Assembly (NCBI GenBank): GCA_016293155.1
Contig: JAEDEU010000069.1
Span: 1-7,598, forward strand
DNA length: 7,598 bases
DNA from: Clostridiaceae bacterium
GTDB taxonomy: Bacteria > Bacillota > Clostridia > Oscillospirales > Butyricicoccaceae
Direction: 5' to 3'
The notes under the pieces were generated by a model. It was not told the origin of the DNA. It saw only the letters and a list, made by a program, of their open reading frames with translations, and ran no database searches. Shown one piece after another: positions 1 to 6,139 of the stretch; the first letter of the stretch is position 1, and each line of letters opens with the position of its first letter. The translations under genes were made by a program, and so were the position numbers.

Positions 1-10
1 TTGGTATGAT

Positions 11-18
11 AGGGGGAG
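11..18 (+). promoter_or_regulatory. Ribosome binding site deciding the start of the small membrane protein
   Basis: AGGGGGAG lies 5 bases before the ATG at 24. It sits inside the reading frame that would start from the ATG at 6, which argues for the downstream start. Confidence 0.6.
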
Positions 19-23
19 TTAGG

Positions 24-314
24 ATGCGCGATAAGCAGAAGTTGTTTGCTGGATTGGGGCGTATTCTTATGCTCATATGGCTGTGCATCGGAGGCATTGC
101 GATGGCTCTGGGCAGAGAGGAGATGGCTGCCGGTCAGCCGCTAGCATATGCTCAGACGGCATTCCGGATTTACTGGAATGGAAGCCCGTTTATTCTGGCG
201 CTGTATTTGCTTTGCGATTACCGGGTAATGCAGAAAAAACGATGGGGTGTATGGGTGTTGAGTGCGCTCTGGCTTGTGGGAGAGATCCTCTATCTGCTCA
301 TTCGTTTTCTGTGA
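24..314 (+). CDS. Small three-helix membrane protein of unknown function
   Basis: A 96-residue hydrophobic protein that I do not recognise. From the chosen start, likely membrane helices lie near residues 12-30, 53-65 and 74-95. A short charged turn (REE, 31-33) follows the first helix, and a basic stretch (QKKR, 70-73) precedes the third. There is no cleavable signal peptide and no catalytic motif. An ATG at position 6 is in frame, but the ATG at 24 is preferred because a purine-rich AGGGGGAG lies 5 bases upstream of it, while the position-6 start has only five bases of visible upstream sequence. Its promoter, if it has its own, lies outside the window. The gene converges on the glycan operon and shares a bidirectional terminator with it, so the two are separate transcripts. 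Real gene likely; function unknown. Confidence 0.7.
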   Translation: MRDKQKLFAGLGRILMLIWLCIGGIAMALGREEMAAGQPLAYAQTAFRIYWNGSPFILALYLLCDYRVMQKKRWGVWVLSALWLVGEILYLLIRFL

Positions 315-333
315 TTTGAATCAATAAAAGAAT

Positions 334-372
334 AGGCGCACGGCAAAAGCCGTGCGCCTTGTTACTGCATTT
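334..372. terminator. Bidirectional intrinsic terminator between convergent genes
   Basis: A perfect 10-bp stem (GGCGCACGGC at 335-344 with GCCGTGCGCC at 349-358) closes an AAAA loop, and an outer A-T pair extends it. On the minus strand the hairpin is followed by the T-rich TATTCTTTTATT, ending the five-gene glycan operon. On the plus strand it is followed by TTGTTACTGCATTTTT, a weaker tail that can end the small membrane-protein transcript. It lies between the stop at 314 and the glf stop at 373, as expected for convergent genes sharing one terminator. Confidence 0.85.
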
Positions 373-1470
373 TTAACCAAGCTCTGCGCGGACGCATTTG
401 AGCGCCTCCGCGACTACGTGGTGCATATCAAAATATTTGTACATACCCAGTCTGCCGCCGAAGATCACCTTGTGCTCCTTGTCGGCAAGCGCCTTGTACC
501 TTGCGTACAGCGCGTTGTTGCGCTCGTCATTCATCGGATAGTACGGCTCGTCGCCGTGCTTCCACGTCGCGGGGTATTCGCGGGTGATGACGGTTTTGGG
601 CTGTGTGCCGGATTCAAAATGCTTGTGCTCGATGATGCGGGTGTATGGGATGTCGTACTCGGTGTAGTTGACCACCGCGTTGCCCTGATAATTGTCCGTG
701 TCCAGCGTCTCGGTCTCGAAGCGCAGACTGCGGTATTCCAGCTCGCCGTAGCAGTAGTCAAAATACTCGTCGATCATGCCGGTGAATACAATCTTATCCG
801 CCTCGGCGGTCAGCGCCTCGCGGTGTGCGAAAAAGTCCGTGTTCAGGCGCACTTCAACGCCCTCCAGCATTTTTTCGATGATCTGCGTATAGCCGCCGAC
901 CGGAATGCCCTGATACCTGTCGTTAAAATAGTTGTTGTCGTAGACAAAGCGGACGGGCAGACGCTTGATGATAAACGCCGGAAGCTCGGTGCACGGTCTG
1001 CCCCACTGCTTGCCGGTGTAGCCCTTGACCAGCTTTTCATAAATGTCCGTGCCGACCAGACTGATTGCCTGCTCCTCAAGGTTTTTCGGCTCGGTGATGC
1101 CCGCCGCGGCGACCTGCTCCGCAATTTTTGCCTTTGCCTCCGCCGGGGTGAATACGCCCCACATCTGCGCAAAGGTGTTCATGTTGAACGGCAGGTTGTA
1201 CAGCTCGTTCTTGTAGCGCGCGACCGGCGCGTTGGTGAAGCGGTTGAACTCCGCGAACTGCTGGATGTAGTCCCACACCTCTTTGTCGCTCGTGTGGAAG
1301 ATGTGCGCGCCGTAGCGGTGAACGTTGATGCCCTCGACGCTTTCGGTGTAGATGTTGCCCGCGATGTGGTCGCGGCGGTCGATTACCAGACATTTTTTGC
1401 CCTGCTTGGTCGCTTCGTGGGCGAAGATCGCTCCGAACAGACCGGAGCCGACGATCAGATAGTCATACAT
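373..1470 (-). CDS. glf: UDP-galactopyranose mutase
   Basis: Flavoenzyme that interconverts UDP-galactopyranose and UDP-galactofuranose, the donor for galactofuranose in surface polysaccharides; cytoplasmic. The 365 residues are normal for bacterial Glf. An N-terminal FAD-binding Rossmann motif GSGLFG (8-13) is followed by an acidic strand end, VIDRRDHIAGN (29-39). Further family landmarks are RYGAHIFHT (52-60), YTGKQWGRP with Trp156, RLPVRF with Arg174 (the position of the substrate-phosphate-binding Arg in Klebsiella Glf), YTRIIEHKHF with Arg278, EPYYPM (308-313) and the C-terminal FAD-contacting GGRLGMYKYFDM (338-349). All expected key residues appear present, so it should be active. The ATG at 1470 has AGAGGA a few bases upstream. 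It is the last gene of the operon, 15 bases after the SDR gene, and ends just before the terminator. Its presence predicts a galactofuranose-containing glycan. Confidence 0.97.
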   Translation of the reverse strand: MYDYLIVGSGLFGAIFAHEATKQGKKCLVIDRRDHIAGNIYTESVEGINVHRYGAHIFHTSDKEVWDYIQQFAEFNRFTNAPVARYKNELYNLPFNMNTFAQMWGVFTPAEAKAKIAEQVAAAGITEPKNLEEQAISLVGTDIYEKLVKGYTGKQWGRPCTELPAFIIKRLPVRFVYDNNYFNDRYQGIPVGGYTQIIEKMLEGVEVRLNTDFFAHREALTAEADKIVFTGMIDEYFDYCYGELEYRSLRFETETLDTDNYQGNAVVNYTEYDIPYTRIIEHKHFESGTQPKTVITREYPATWKHGDEPYYPMNDERNNALYARYKALADKEHKVIFGGRLGMYKYFDMHHVVAEALKCVRAELG

Positions 1471-1485
1471 AGGTGCCGTCCTCTT

Positions 1486-2541
1486 CTATTCGCAGGAGCG
1501 CAGGATGTCGATGGTGCGTTCCAGACCGGATTTCATGGTATACTGTGCCTGCCAGCCGAGCGCCTTGATCTTTGTCGGATCCAGTACGGCGCGGGTGGCG
1601 GTGGAATAGCCTGCGCGCTCGGTGGCGTCCGGAAGCTCGAATACGACCTCGGTGCCGGCGTAGTCCGCAATCACACGCGCCAGATCGCGCAGTGCGATGT
1701 CCGACTGCGCATCCGCGATGTTATACGCCTCGCCGCACGTGCCGCGGAACAGGATGGTCAGCAGACCGGAAACCGCGTCCGCCGCATAGGTGTAGGAGAA
1801 GAACTGCGTGCCCTCGCTCTTGAGCACGATGTCCTCGCCCAGAACGCCCTTTTTGATAAACTGGGAAATCGCCTTGGTGTCCGACTTCAGCATGGTCGGG
1901 CCGTAGGTGCGCGCCAGACGCGGAATGACCACATCCAGCCCCTCCTGACGGATGTACGCCTGACACAGCGATTCGCCCGCGCGCTTGCTCTCCGGATAGC
2001 CTGCGCGCAGGGTGTTGCAGTTGATATAGCCGCAGTAGTCCTCGGAGAACAGCTCCACGTCGCCGCGGTTCTCGCCATACACCTCTACCGAGGAGGCGAA
2101 CAGCACGCGCTCAGCGTGATGATCCGCCGCAAAGCGCAGCAGGTTGTTCGTGCCGATGATATTGGCGGTCACGGTGCCGATCGGGTCGGTTGCATACGCC
2201 ACCGGATGGGTGTTGCTCGCGGCGTGCAGCAGAAAGTCCGCCTGCGTGTCCAGCGTGAGCGGCAGATTGATGTCGTGAGAGACAAAGGTGAACAGCGGAT
2301 CGTCCTGATAGGCGGCAAAACGCTGTGCGCCGCGCTGTGCATTGCGTCCGAGCGCAACGACGCGGCAGTTCATGTTTTCCGTGCGGTTGCGGTGCATCAG
2401 CACGTCAATCAGCATACTGCCGATCATGCCGCTTGCGCCGGCGATGACGAAGGTCTTGCCGTTCAGCCTGTCCCATTCAAACGGGAGCGCCGCGAGGGAC
2501 TGGATATCCTGCGTGTACAGGGGATGCTCAAAAATGGTCAT
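1486..2541 (-). CDS. NAD-dependent epimerase/dehydratase (extended SDR family)
   Basis: A 351-residue nucleotide-sugar-type oxidoreductase of the extended short-chain dehydrogenase/reductase family. The Rossmann dinucleotide motif GASGMIG (35-41) is preceded by about 30 extra residues. HAAS (106-109) matches the usual strand-4 motif. The catalytic set is a Ser at 150/151 (ASSVEVYGE), Tyr182 and Lys186 (YPESK), and PRLARTYGP (207-215) is the typical substrate-side motif. Length and motifs fit UDP-sugar 4-epimerases, 4,6-dehydratases and UDP-glucuronate decarboxylases, but I cannot fix the substrate. It starts 12 bases after the cytidylyltransferase stop, with GGAGGA before its ATG. Sitting between a CDP-donor-forming enzyme and glf, it may act on the CDP-linked compound, its precursor, or a separate UDP-sugar. 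It is not a TarJ-type alcohol dehydrogenase, which belongs to the medium-chain family. Confidence 0.92.
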   Translation of the reverse strand: MTIFEHPLYTQDIQSLAALPFEWDRLNGKTFVIAGASGMIGSMLIDVLMHRNRTENMNCRVVALGRNAQRGAQRFAAYQDDPLFTFVSHDINLPLTLDTQADFLLHAASNTHPVAYATDPIGTVTANIIGTNNLLRFAADHHAERVLFASSVEVYGENRGDVELFSEDYCGYINCNTLRAGYPESKRAGESLCQAYIRQEGLDVVIPRLARTYGPTMLKSDTKAISQFIKKGVLGEDIVLKSEGTQFFSYTYAADAVSGLLTILFRGTCGEAYNIADAQSDIALRDLARVIADYAGTEVVFELPDATERAGYSTATRAVLDPTKIKALGWQAQYTMKSGLERTIDILRSCE

Positions 2542-2553
2542 GGCGTCCTCCGG

Positions 2554-3276
2554 TTACTTGAGCCACGTGTCGCGCTCGGTCTTGAGGTATGCCTTGAACA
2601 TCATCAGATCGTCGCGGGTGGTCAGCTTGATGTTGCGGTCAGAGCCCTTTGCAAAGTGCAGGGTTTCGCCCAGCTCGACCATCATCGTGTTGGTGTAGGA
2701 CGAGCCGTAGATGCCGATGCCCTCGGCAAATGCCTTTTCGTATGCCCAGACCAGCTTGCCGAAGGTGTACGCCTGCGGGGTGGAAACGCGGCGCAGGGTC
2801 TCGCGCGGGATGTACTGACGGGTCGTGGTCGGGTCGTTTTCGTCCACCACAAAAATCTGCTCGTTGTACGGCAGGGAGGTGACGCCGTTGCCGTGCTCCT
2901 TGCAGACCTCAATGACGTCCGTGAGCACGTTGCCGTCCACCAGCGGGCGGATGCCGTCGTGGATGATGATGACATCGTCCGCGGTGCAGTGCTCCTTCAG
3001 GTTGTATACGCCGTTGCGGATGGATTCCTGACCGGTGGAGCCGCCCGGAATGACCCAGCGCAGCTTGGTGATGCCGAACTGCTTGGCATATGCCCACAGC
3101 ACGTTTTCCCAGCCCTCAATGCACACGACCTCGATTGCGTCGATGTCCGGATGCTCCTGAAAGCCCTCCAGCGTGTACAGCAGAACGGGCTTGTCGTAGA
3201 CATTTAAAAACTGCTTCGGAATATCCTGATGCATACGGTGGCCGGAGCCGCCGGCGATGATAACTGCTACATTCAT
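2554..3276 (-). CDS. IspD/TarI-like cytidylyltransferase (probable CDP-alditol synthase)
   Basis: A 240-residue enzyme of the IspD/TarI family, which uses CTP and a sugar- or polyol-phosphate to form a CDP-linked product and pyrophosphate. Visible are the glycine-rich CTP loop AGGSGHRM (8-15), PKQF (20-23), HDGIRP (106-111, where IspD usually has HDAARP and TarI HDAVRP), TPQAY (166-170) and the C-terminal NIKLTTRDDL (215-224). The usual TD(E/D)A segment is replaced by TNTMM (195-199), suggesting a substrate other than methylerythritol phosphate. Lying immediately before it in the operon is licD, whose TAA stop (3289-3291) forms part of the TAAGGAG ribosome binding site of this gene, so translation is probably coupled. 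Known relatives make CDP-ribitol (TarI, Bcs1, human ISPD). A role in isoprenoid synthesis is unlikely from the context. The exact product is inference. Confidence 0.9.
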   Translation of the reverse strand: MNVAVIIAGGSGHRMHQDIPKQFLNVYDKPVLLYTLEGFQEHPDIDAIEVVCIEGWENVLWAYAKQFGITKLRWVIPGGSTGQESIRNGVYNLKEHCTADDVIIIHDGIRPLVDGNVLTDVIEVCKEHGNGVTSLPYNEQIFVVDENDPTTTRQYIPRETLRRVSTPQAYTFGKLVWAYEKAFAEGIGIYGSSYTNTMMVELGETLHFAKGSDRNIKLTTRDDLMMFKAYLKTERDTWLK

Positions 3277-3281
3277 AAATT

Positions 3282-3290
3282 CTTCTCCTT
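3282..3290 (-). promoter_or_regulatory. Ribosome binding site overlapping the licD stop codon
   Basis: On the minus strand AAGGAGAAG precedes the cytidylyltransferase ATG by 5 bases, and its first two A bases are the last two bases of the licD TAA stop. This supports translational coupling of the CDP-donor enzyme and its presumed transferase. Confidence 0.7.
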
Positions 3291-4131
3291 ATCCTTGGTC
3301 GGTCTGCAAAGAGACAACCTCGATCGGATGAAGCACCCGATCCTGTTCTTTTGGAATCTGCATGAAATCCGCGCCGTAGATATGGCGCAGATAGCTGTTA
3401 TAGTCCTCCGGACAGTTGATCCGGATGGTTTCAAACGGAAGCAGCACGCCTTTGCCGAATACGCGGGTCGGGACGATCTCGCGCAGCTTATAGATGCCGG
3501 TGAGATTGCCCGAATACTCCGAGCCGTCAAACGGGTACTGCTTGACCGTGCGTTCATATTTTAAGCGCTGAATCTCGTTGTCGAGTACATTTTCGATGGA
3601 GGTGACCTCCGCCGCCTTCATGAGTGCGCGCTCATAAAACGGGCGCTGCTTTCTGCCCTGATGCGCCATCTCGTCAAACTGAGAAAACTGGAGTGTCATA
3701 CGGCGGTAGAGATAGTGAAAGCTGTGCATTTTGCGGCGCAGCTTGCCTGCCGGAACGCCGTCCAGCGGAAAGATATCAATCCAGATCTCCTCCTCGCGCG
3801 GGATCTTGCTGTCGTGCATGATGATCTTGGTGCGGCGGTCGGTGATTTTGGAAAAGCTCTGCCGGTAATCCGTGCTGTTGCGCCAGGTGACCAGACGGTG
3901 ATACTCGTCCAGCTCGCCTGCTGCCACCTGTAAAAATTTCTCGAAATCCGGACGCGGCATACCGATGTCGATGTCGTCATCCCACGGAATAAAGCCATGA
4001 TGACGCACCGCGCCCAGCAGTGTGCCGCCCAGTGCGAAATACCGCAGCCCATGCCGGTTGCAGATTTCGATGAAATCGGACACGATTTCCAGCTCAAGCT
4101 GCTGGAGTTGTTTTAAGGGGATCGTACTCAT
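3289..4131 (-). CDS. LicD-family phosphotransferase
   Basis: A 280-residue member of the LicD/FKTN/FKRP family (nucleotidyltransferase fold), which transfers phosphocholine or alditol-phosphate groups from CDP-linked donors onto glycans. The signature block is intact: GGTLLGAVRH (35-44) followed by WDDDIDIG (50-57), whose aspartates bind the catalytic metal. FPLDGVP (around 121-127) and a C-terminal YGADFMQIP with a downstream His (about 252-267) also match the family. There is no signal peptide or membrane segment, so it should act on the cytoplasmic side on lipid-linked glycan. The ATG at 4131 has AAGGA 9 bases upstream, and the gene lies 25 bases after the DUF4422 gene. No choline kinase or choline transporter is in the window, and the adjacent cytidylyltransferase is IspD/TarI-like rather than LicC-like. 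An alditol- or glycerol-phosphate donor is therefore at least as likely as CDP-choline. Confidence 0.95.
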   Translation of the reverse strand: MSTIPLKQLQQLELEIVSDFIEICNRHGLRYFALGGTLLGAVRHHGFIPWDDDIDIGMPRPDFEKFLQVAAGELDEYHRLVTWRNSTDYRQSFSKITDRRTKIIMHDSKIPREEEIWIDIFPLDGVPAGKLRRKMHSFHYLYRRMTLQFSQFDEMAHQGRKQRPFYERALMKAAEVTSIENVLDNEIQRLKYERTVKQYPFDGSEYSGNLTGIYKLREIVPTRVFGKGVLLPFETIRINCPEDYNSYLRHIYGADFMQIPKEQDRVLHPIEVVSLQTDQG

Positions 4132-4156
4132 TCACTCATTCCTTTTCCGGATGCAG

Positions 4157-4945
4157 TCAGAAGCTGCCGTCAAATTTCCTGTGACGGAATTTGGCCTGCA
4201 AGAAGGCGGCGCCCTTTTTGCGCCAGTCAATCGGCTCCATGTGGATGCATCCGATTTCCTTCGGGCGGATGTGCTGACGGCGCAGCCACACATTGAACAG
4301 CAGCTCGCTCACGCGCCCGAACAGCCGTGCCTGGAACGTGGACAGGGAGGAGATATCCACCTGCCGCTCCAGCTCGAACAGAATCGGGAACAGCCATGCG
4401 CAATAGCGGTCGCACAGACGGCGCTTCATGATAAACATATTGAACATATATCCCGAGGTCTGACGCATGACGGCGTCAAAGTCGGGCAAAAACTCCGGGC
4501 ACTGCTGCCGGATGATCTCCCGCGTGAGATCCAGATGCTCGGCATAATGCGTATGGGCATAGTGCGAGTACAGCGTCTCAATAAAATACCGCCGTTTTGC
4601 GGGGACGATGACATCGTGCTGCGCGACCAGAGCCTCAAGCTCGCTGTCGCTGAGCACGCACTCCCATGCGTCATGCGTGCGGCGGTATGCGTGAGATTTC
4701 ACGGTGAAGTGACGGCGATAATGCGCCAGTCCCAGATAATCGCAGTCCAGATTCTTCCAGGCCCAGTACAGACCGGTCAGCTCACAGAACTGCGGGTTTT
4801 TTGCAGAGATATTGCTGCCGGTATCATCACCGAGATAGCCGGTCTGCTGATTGGAGCATGCCCTGCCGACGTGAAGCGGCAGATAGCAGCGTGCGGAAGG
4901 CATTTGGTACTGCTTGTGCGCTGCGATGAGAATAATTGCGTTCAT
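4157..4945 (-). CDS. DUF4422-family glycosyltransferase
   Basis: A 262-residue cytoplasmic protein matching the DUF4422 family of polysaccharide-cluster glycosyltransferases. Landmarks are IAAHKQYQMP (7-16), PLHVGRA (23-29), GDDTGSNIS (39-47), CELTGLYWAWKN (54-65), DYLGLAHYRRHF (69-80) and the C-terminal FQARLFGRVSELLFNVWL (204-221). The frame is open for seven more codons upstream (ATG at 4966). The ATG at 4945 is preferred because CGGGGG lies just before it and the family's first strand starts there. It is the first gene of the minus-strand operon, about 68 bases downstream of the predicted transcription start. No sugar specificity can be read from the sequence. With glf in the same operon, galactofuranose transfer is one possibility, but this is inference. 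Confidence 0.92.
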   Translation of the reverse strand: MNAIILIAAHKQYQMPSARCYLPLHVGRACSNQQTGYLGDDTGSNISAKNPQFCELTGLYWAWKNLDCDYLGLAHYRRHFTVKSHAYRRTHDAWECVLSDSELEALVAQHDVIVPAKRRYFIETLYSHYAHTHYAEHLDLTREIIRQQCPEFLPDFDAVMRQTSGYMFNMFIMKRRLCDRYCAWLFPILFELERQVDISSLSTFQARLFGRVSELLFNVWLRRQHIRPKEIGCIHMEPIDWRKKGAAFLQAKFRHRKFDGSF

Positions 4946-5010
4946 AGTAGCCCCCGAAATACACACGGCAGACGTGCTGCTGTTGTCCGCTGCGGTGAAA
5001 GTAATACAGA

Positions 5011-5040
5011 TATAATTACATTATACATCCTTTTATGTAA
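5011..5040. repeat. Overlapping inverted repeats on the operon promoter
   Basis: TATAAT (5011-5016) and ATTATA (5020-5025) form an inverted repeat around TAC, so -10-like boxes face both ways. TTACAT (5016-5021) and ATGTAA (5035-5040) form a second inverted repeat with a 13-base spacer that covers the minus-strand -10 and most of the promoter spacer. This could be an operator, or a divergent promoter pair serving the recombinase. I found no good plus-strand -35 at 16-18 bases, and AT-rich DNA yields such repeats by chance. Confidence 0.35.
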
Positions 5041-5047
5041 AAATCAA
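5020..5047 (-). promoter_or_regulatory. Sigma-A-type promoter of the glycan operon
   Basis: Read on the minus strand, TTGATT (5042-5047) and TATAAT (5020-5025) are separated by 16 bases. The -10 is a perfect match and the -35 matches 4 of 6. Transcription would start near 5013, giving a leader of about 68 bases before the DUF4422 ATG. It is the only good promoter seen upstream of the five-gene operon. Confidence 0.65.
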
Positions 5048-5150
5048 GGGAAAAGCCCGGGCGGTTTTTTCCGTCTCTTTACCAATTGGAAACAGAAACA
5101 GGAGAAAAAACGGACTGCGCCGCAGGCGGGATTCATAGGATGCAGCAGAT

Positions 5151-5158
5151 GGGAGGAG
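5151..5158 (+). promoter_or_regulatory. Ribosome binding site deciding the recombinase start
   Basis: GGGAGGAG ends 6 bases before the ATG at 5165. An in-frame ATG at 5159 directly abuts this site with no spacer, so it is unlikely to be used. Confidence 0.7.
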
Positions 5159-5164
5159 ATGCCG

Positions 5165-6139
5165 ATGAAGCGTGTCGCAGTGTACTGCCGGGTTTCCACC
5201 GACAGTGAGGATCAGCGGCATTCGTTTGAAAGCCAGCAGCGTTATTTTGCGCAGTATATCCGGAATCATGCGGACTGGAGACTCGCGGAAATCTTTGCCG
5301 ACGAAGGCCTGTCCGGCACGAGCACGGCAGGACGCATCCAGTTTTTGCGCATGATCGAACGGGCGCGAAAGGGGGAGTTTGATCTGATTGTGACCAAGGA
5401 GGTCAGCCGCTTTGCGCGCAATACCGTGGATACGCTGCAATATACCCGTGAGCTGCGCCGGCTGGGCGTGGGCGTGCGGTTCGTCAATGACGGGCTGGAT
5501 ACGCTGGAGCCGGATGCCGAGCTGCGGCTGTCCATTCTGTCCTGCATCGCGCAGGAGGAAAGCCGGCGCACCTCGGAGCGGGTGCAGTGGGGACAGCAGC
5601 GCAGCATGGAGCGCGGCGTGGTATTCGGACGCAGTCTGCTGGGCTATGAGGTGCGCGGCGGCGTGATGACCGTCGAGCCGGAGGGCGCGGCGATTGTGCA
5701 GCGTATTTTTGCGCTGTATACCCGTGAGGGTCTGGGCGCACACGCGATTGCAAAGCGCCTGCGCGAGGAGGGCGTGCCGCCGCGCGGACGCATCACGCGC
5801 TGGTCGGAAACCATCATCCTGCGCATTCTGCGCAACGAAAAATACTGCGGTGATCTGGTGCAGAAAAAAACCTACACGCCGGATTACCTGACCCACGGGA
5901 AAAAATACAACCGCGGTCAGCGTCCGCTGGTGGTTCTGCGCGGACATCATGCGCCCATCGTCTCCCGCGAGGAGTTCGAGCTGGCGCAGCGTATCCGCGA
6001 AAGCCGGAGAAACGGGCGCAATGCCTGCCCCGACCGCAGCAGGGACAGAGGAGCTGGCGCACGCGGAAATGATTGCGGCGATGGTCTATCAGCTGACGCG
6101 CAATCTCACACCCGAGGAGATTCGGGAGGGGGGCTTTGA
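5165..6139 (+). CDS. Serine recombinase, C-terminally truncated
   Basis: Site-specific DNA recombinase of the large serine (resolvase/invertase) family. The catalytic domain (about 1-145) shows YCRVST with nucleophile Ser11 and Arg9, DEGLSGTSTAGR (46-57), and KEVSRFARNTVDT (78-90) with the conserved arginines. A helical segment leads into the Recombinase domain (about 155-275): GRSLLGYEV, RWSETIILRILRNEKYCGD (212-230) and HHAPIVSREEFELAQ (261-275). Homology ends near residue 285. The remaining 39 residues (from about Asn286) are low-complexity sequence that is simply the wrong-frame reading of the downstream cotJC gene. The zinc ribbon and coiled coil normal in 450-550-residue relatives are missing, so integration or excision activity is doubtful. 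The ATG at 5165 follows GGGAGGAG. Open frame upstream of it is antisense to the DUF4422 gene and is not coding. Confidence 0.88.
   Translation: MKRVAVYCRVSTDSEDQRHSFESQQRYFAQYIRNHADWRLAEIFADEGLSGTSTAGRIQFLRMIERARKGEFDLIVTKEVSRFARNTVDTLQYTRELRRLGVGVRFVNDGLDTLEPDAELRLSILSCIAQEESRRTSERVQWGQQRSMERGVVFGRSLLGYEVRGGVMTVEPEGAAIVQRIFALYTREGLGAHAIAKRLREEGVPPRGRITRWSETIILRILRNEKYCGDLVQKKTYTPDYLTHGKKYNRGQRPLVVLRGHHAPIVSREEFELAQRIRESRRNGRNACPDRSRDRGAGARGNDCGDGLSADAQSHTRGDSGGGL
5978..6061. repeat. 11-bp direct repeat flanking the recombinase/cotJC junction
   Basis: GAGCTGGCGCA occurs at 5978-5988 and 6051-6061, 73 bases apart. The first copy encodes ELA(Q) in the recombinase frame and the second ELA(H) in the cotJC frame. 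The junction between the two genes lies between the copies. The repeat may be coincidental, since both families carry these residues. Confidence 0.6.

Noticed and set aside
352..3207. A 951-codon plus-strand open frame spanning glf, the SDR gene and most of the cytidylyltransferase gene
   Set aside because: It is exactly antisense to three well-supported genes. The protein is rich in Val, Ala, Arg and His with no recognisable domain, as expected when GC-biased codons of the opposite strand suppress stops.
5051..5070. Terminator-like GCCCGGGC followed by GGTTTTTT
   Set aside because: The palindrome has no room for a loop and no gene on the plus strand ends upstream of it.
4022..5164. Upstream extension of the recombinase frame, open back to 4022
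   Set aside because: The stretch is antisense to the LicD and DUF4422 genes and holds no domain. A good ribosome binding site and the family N-terminus (KRVAVYCRVST) fix the start at 5165.
5033..5950. A 305-codon minus-strand open frame opposite the recombinase
   Set aside because: It is a shadow of the recombinase coding strand with no motif. The plus-strand reading has intact catalytic residues.
5949..6020. N-terminal extension of the cotJC remnant from the ATG at 5949
   Set aside because: These codons are the wrong-frame reading of the recombinase Recombinase domain (MRPSSPARSSSW...). They do not resemble CotJC.
5978..6061. Programmed +1 frameshift making a recombinase-CotJC fusion protein
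   Set aside because: No slippery codon with a stop or stimulator is evident, and both proteins lack essential parts at the junction. Truncation explains the arrangement more simply.
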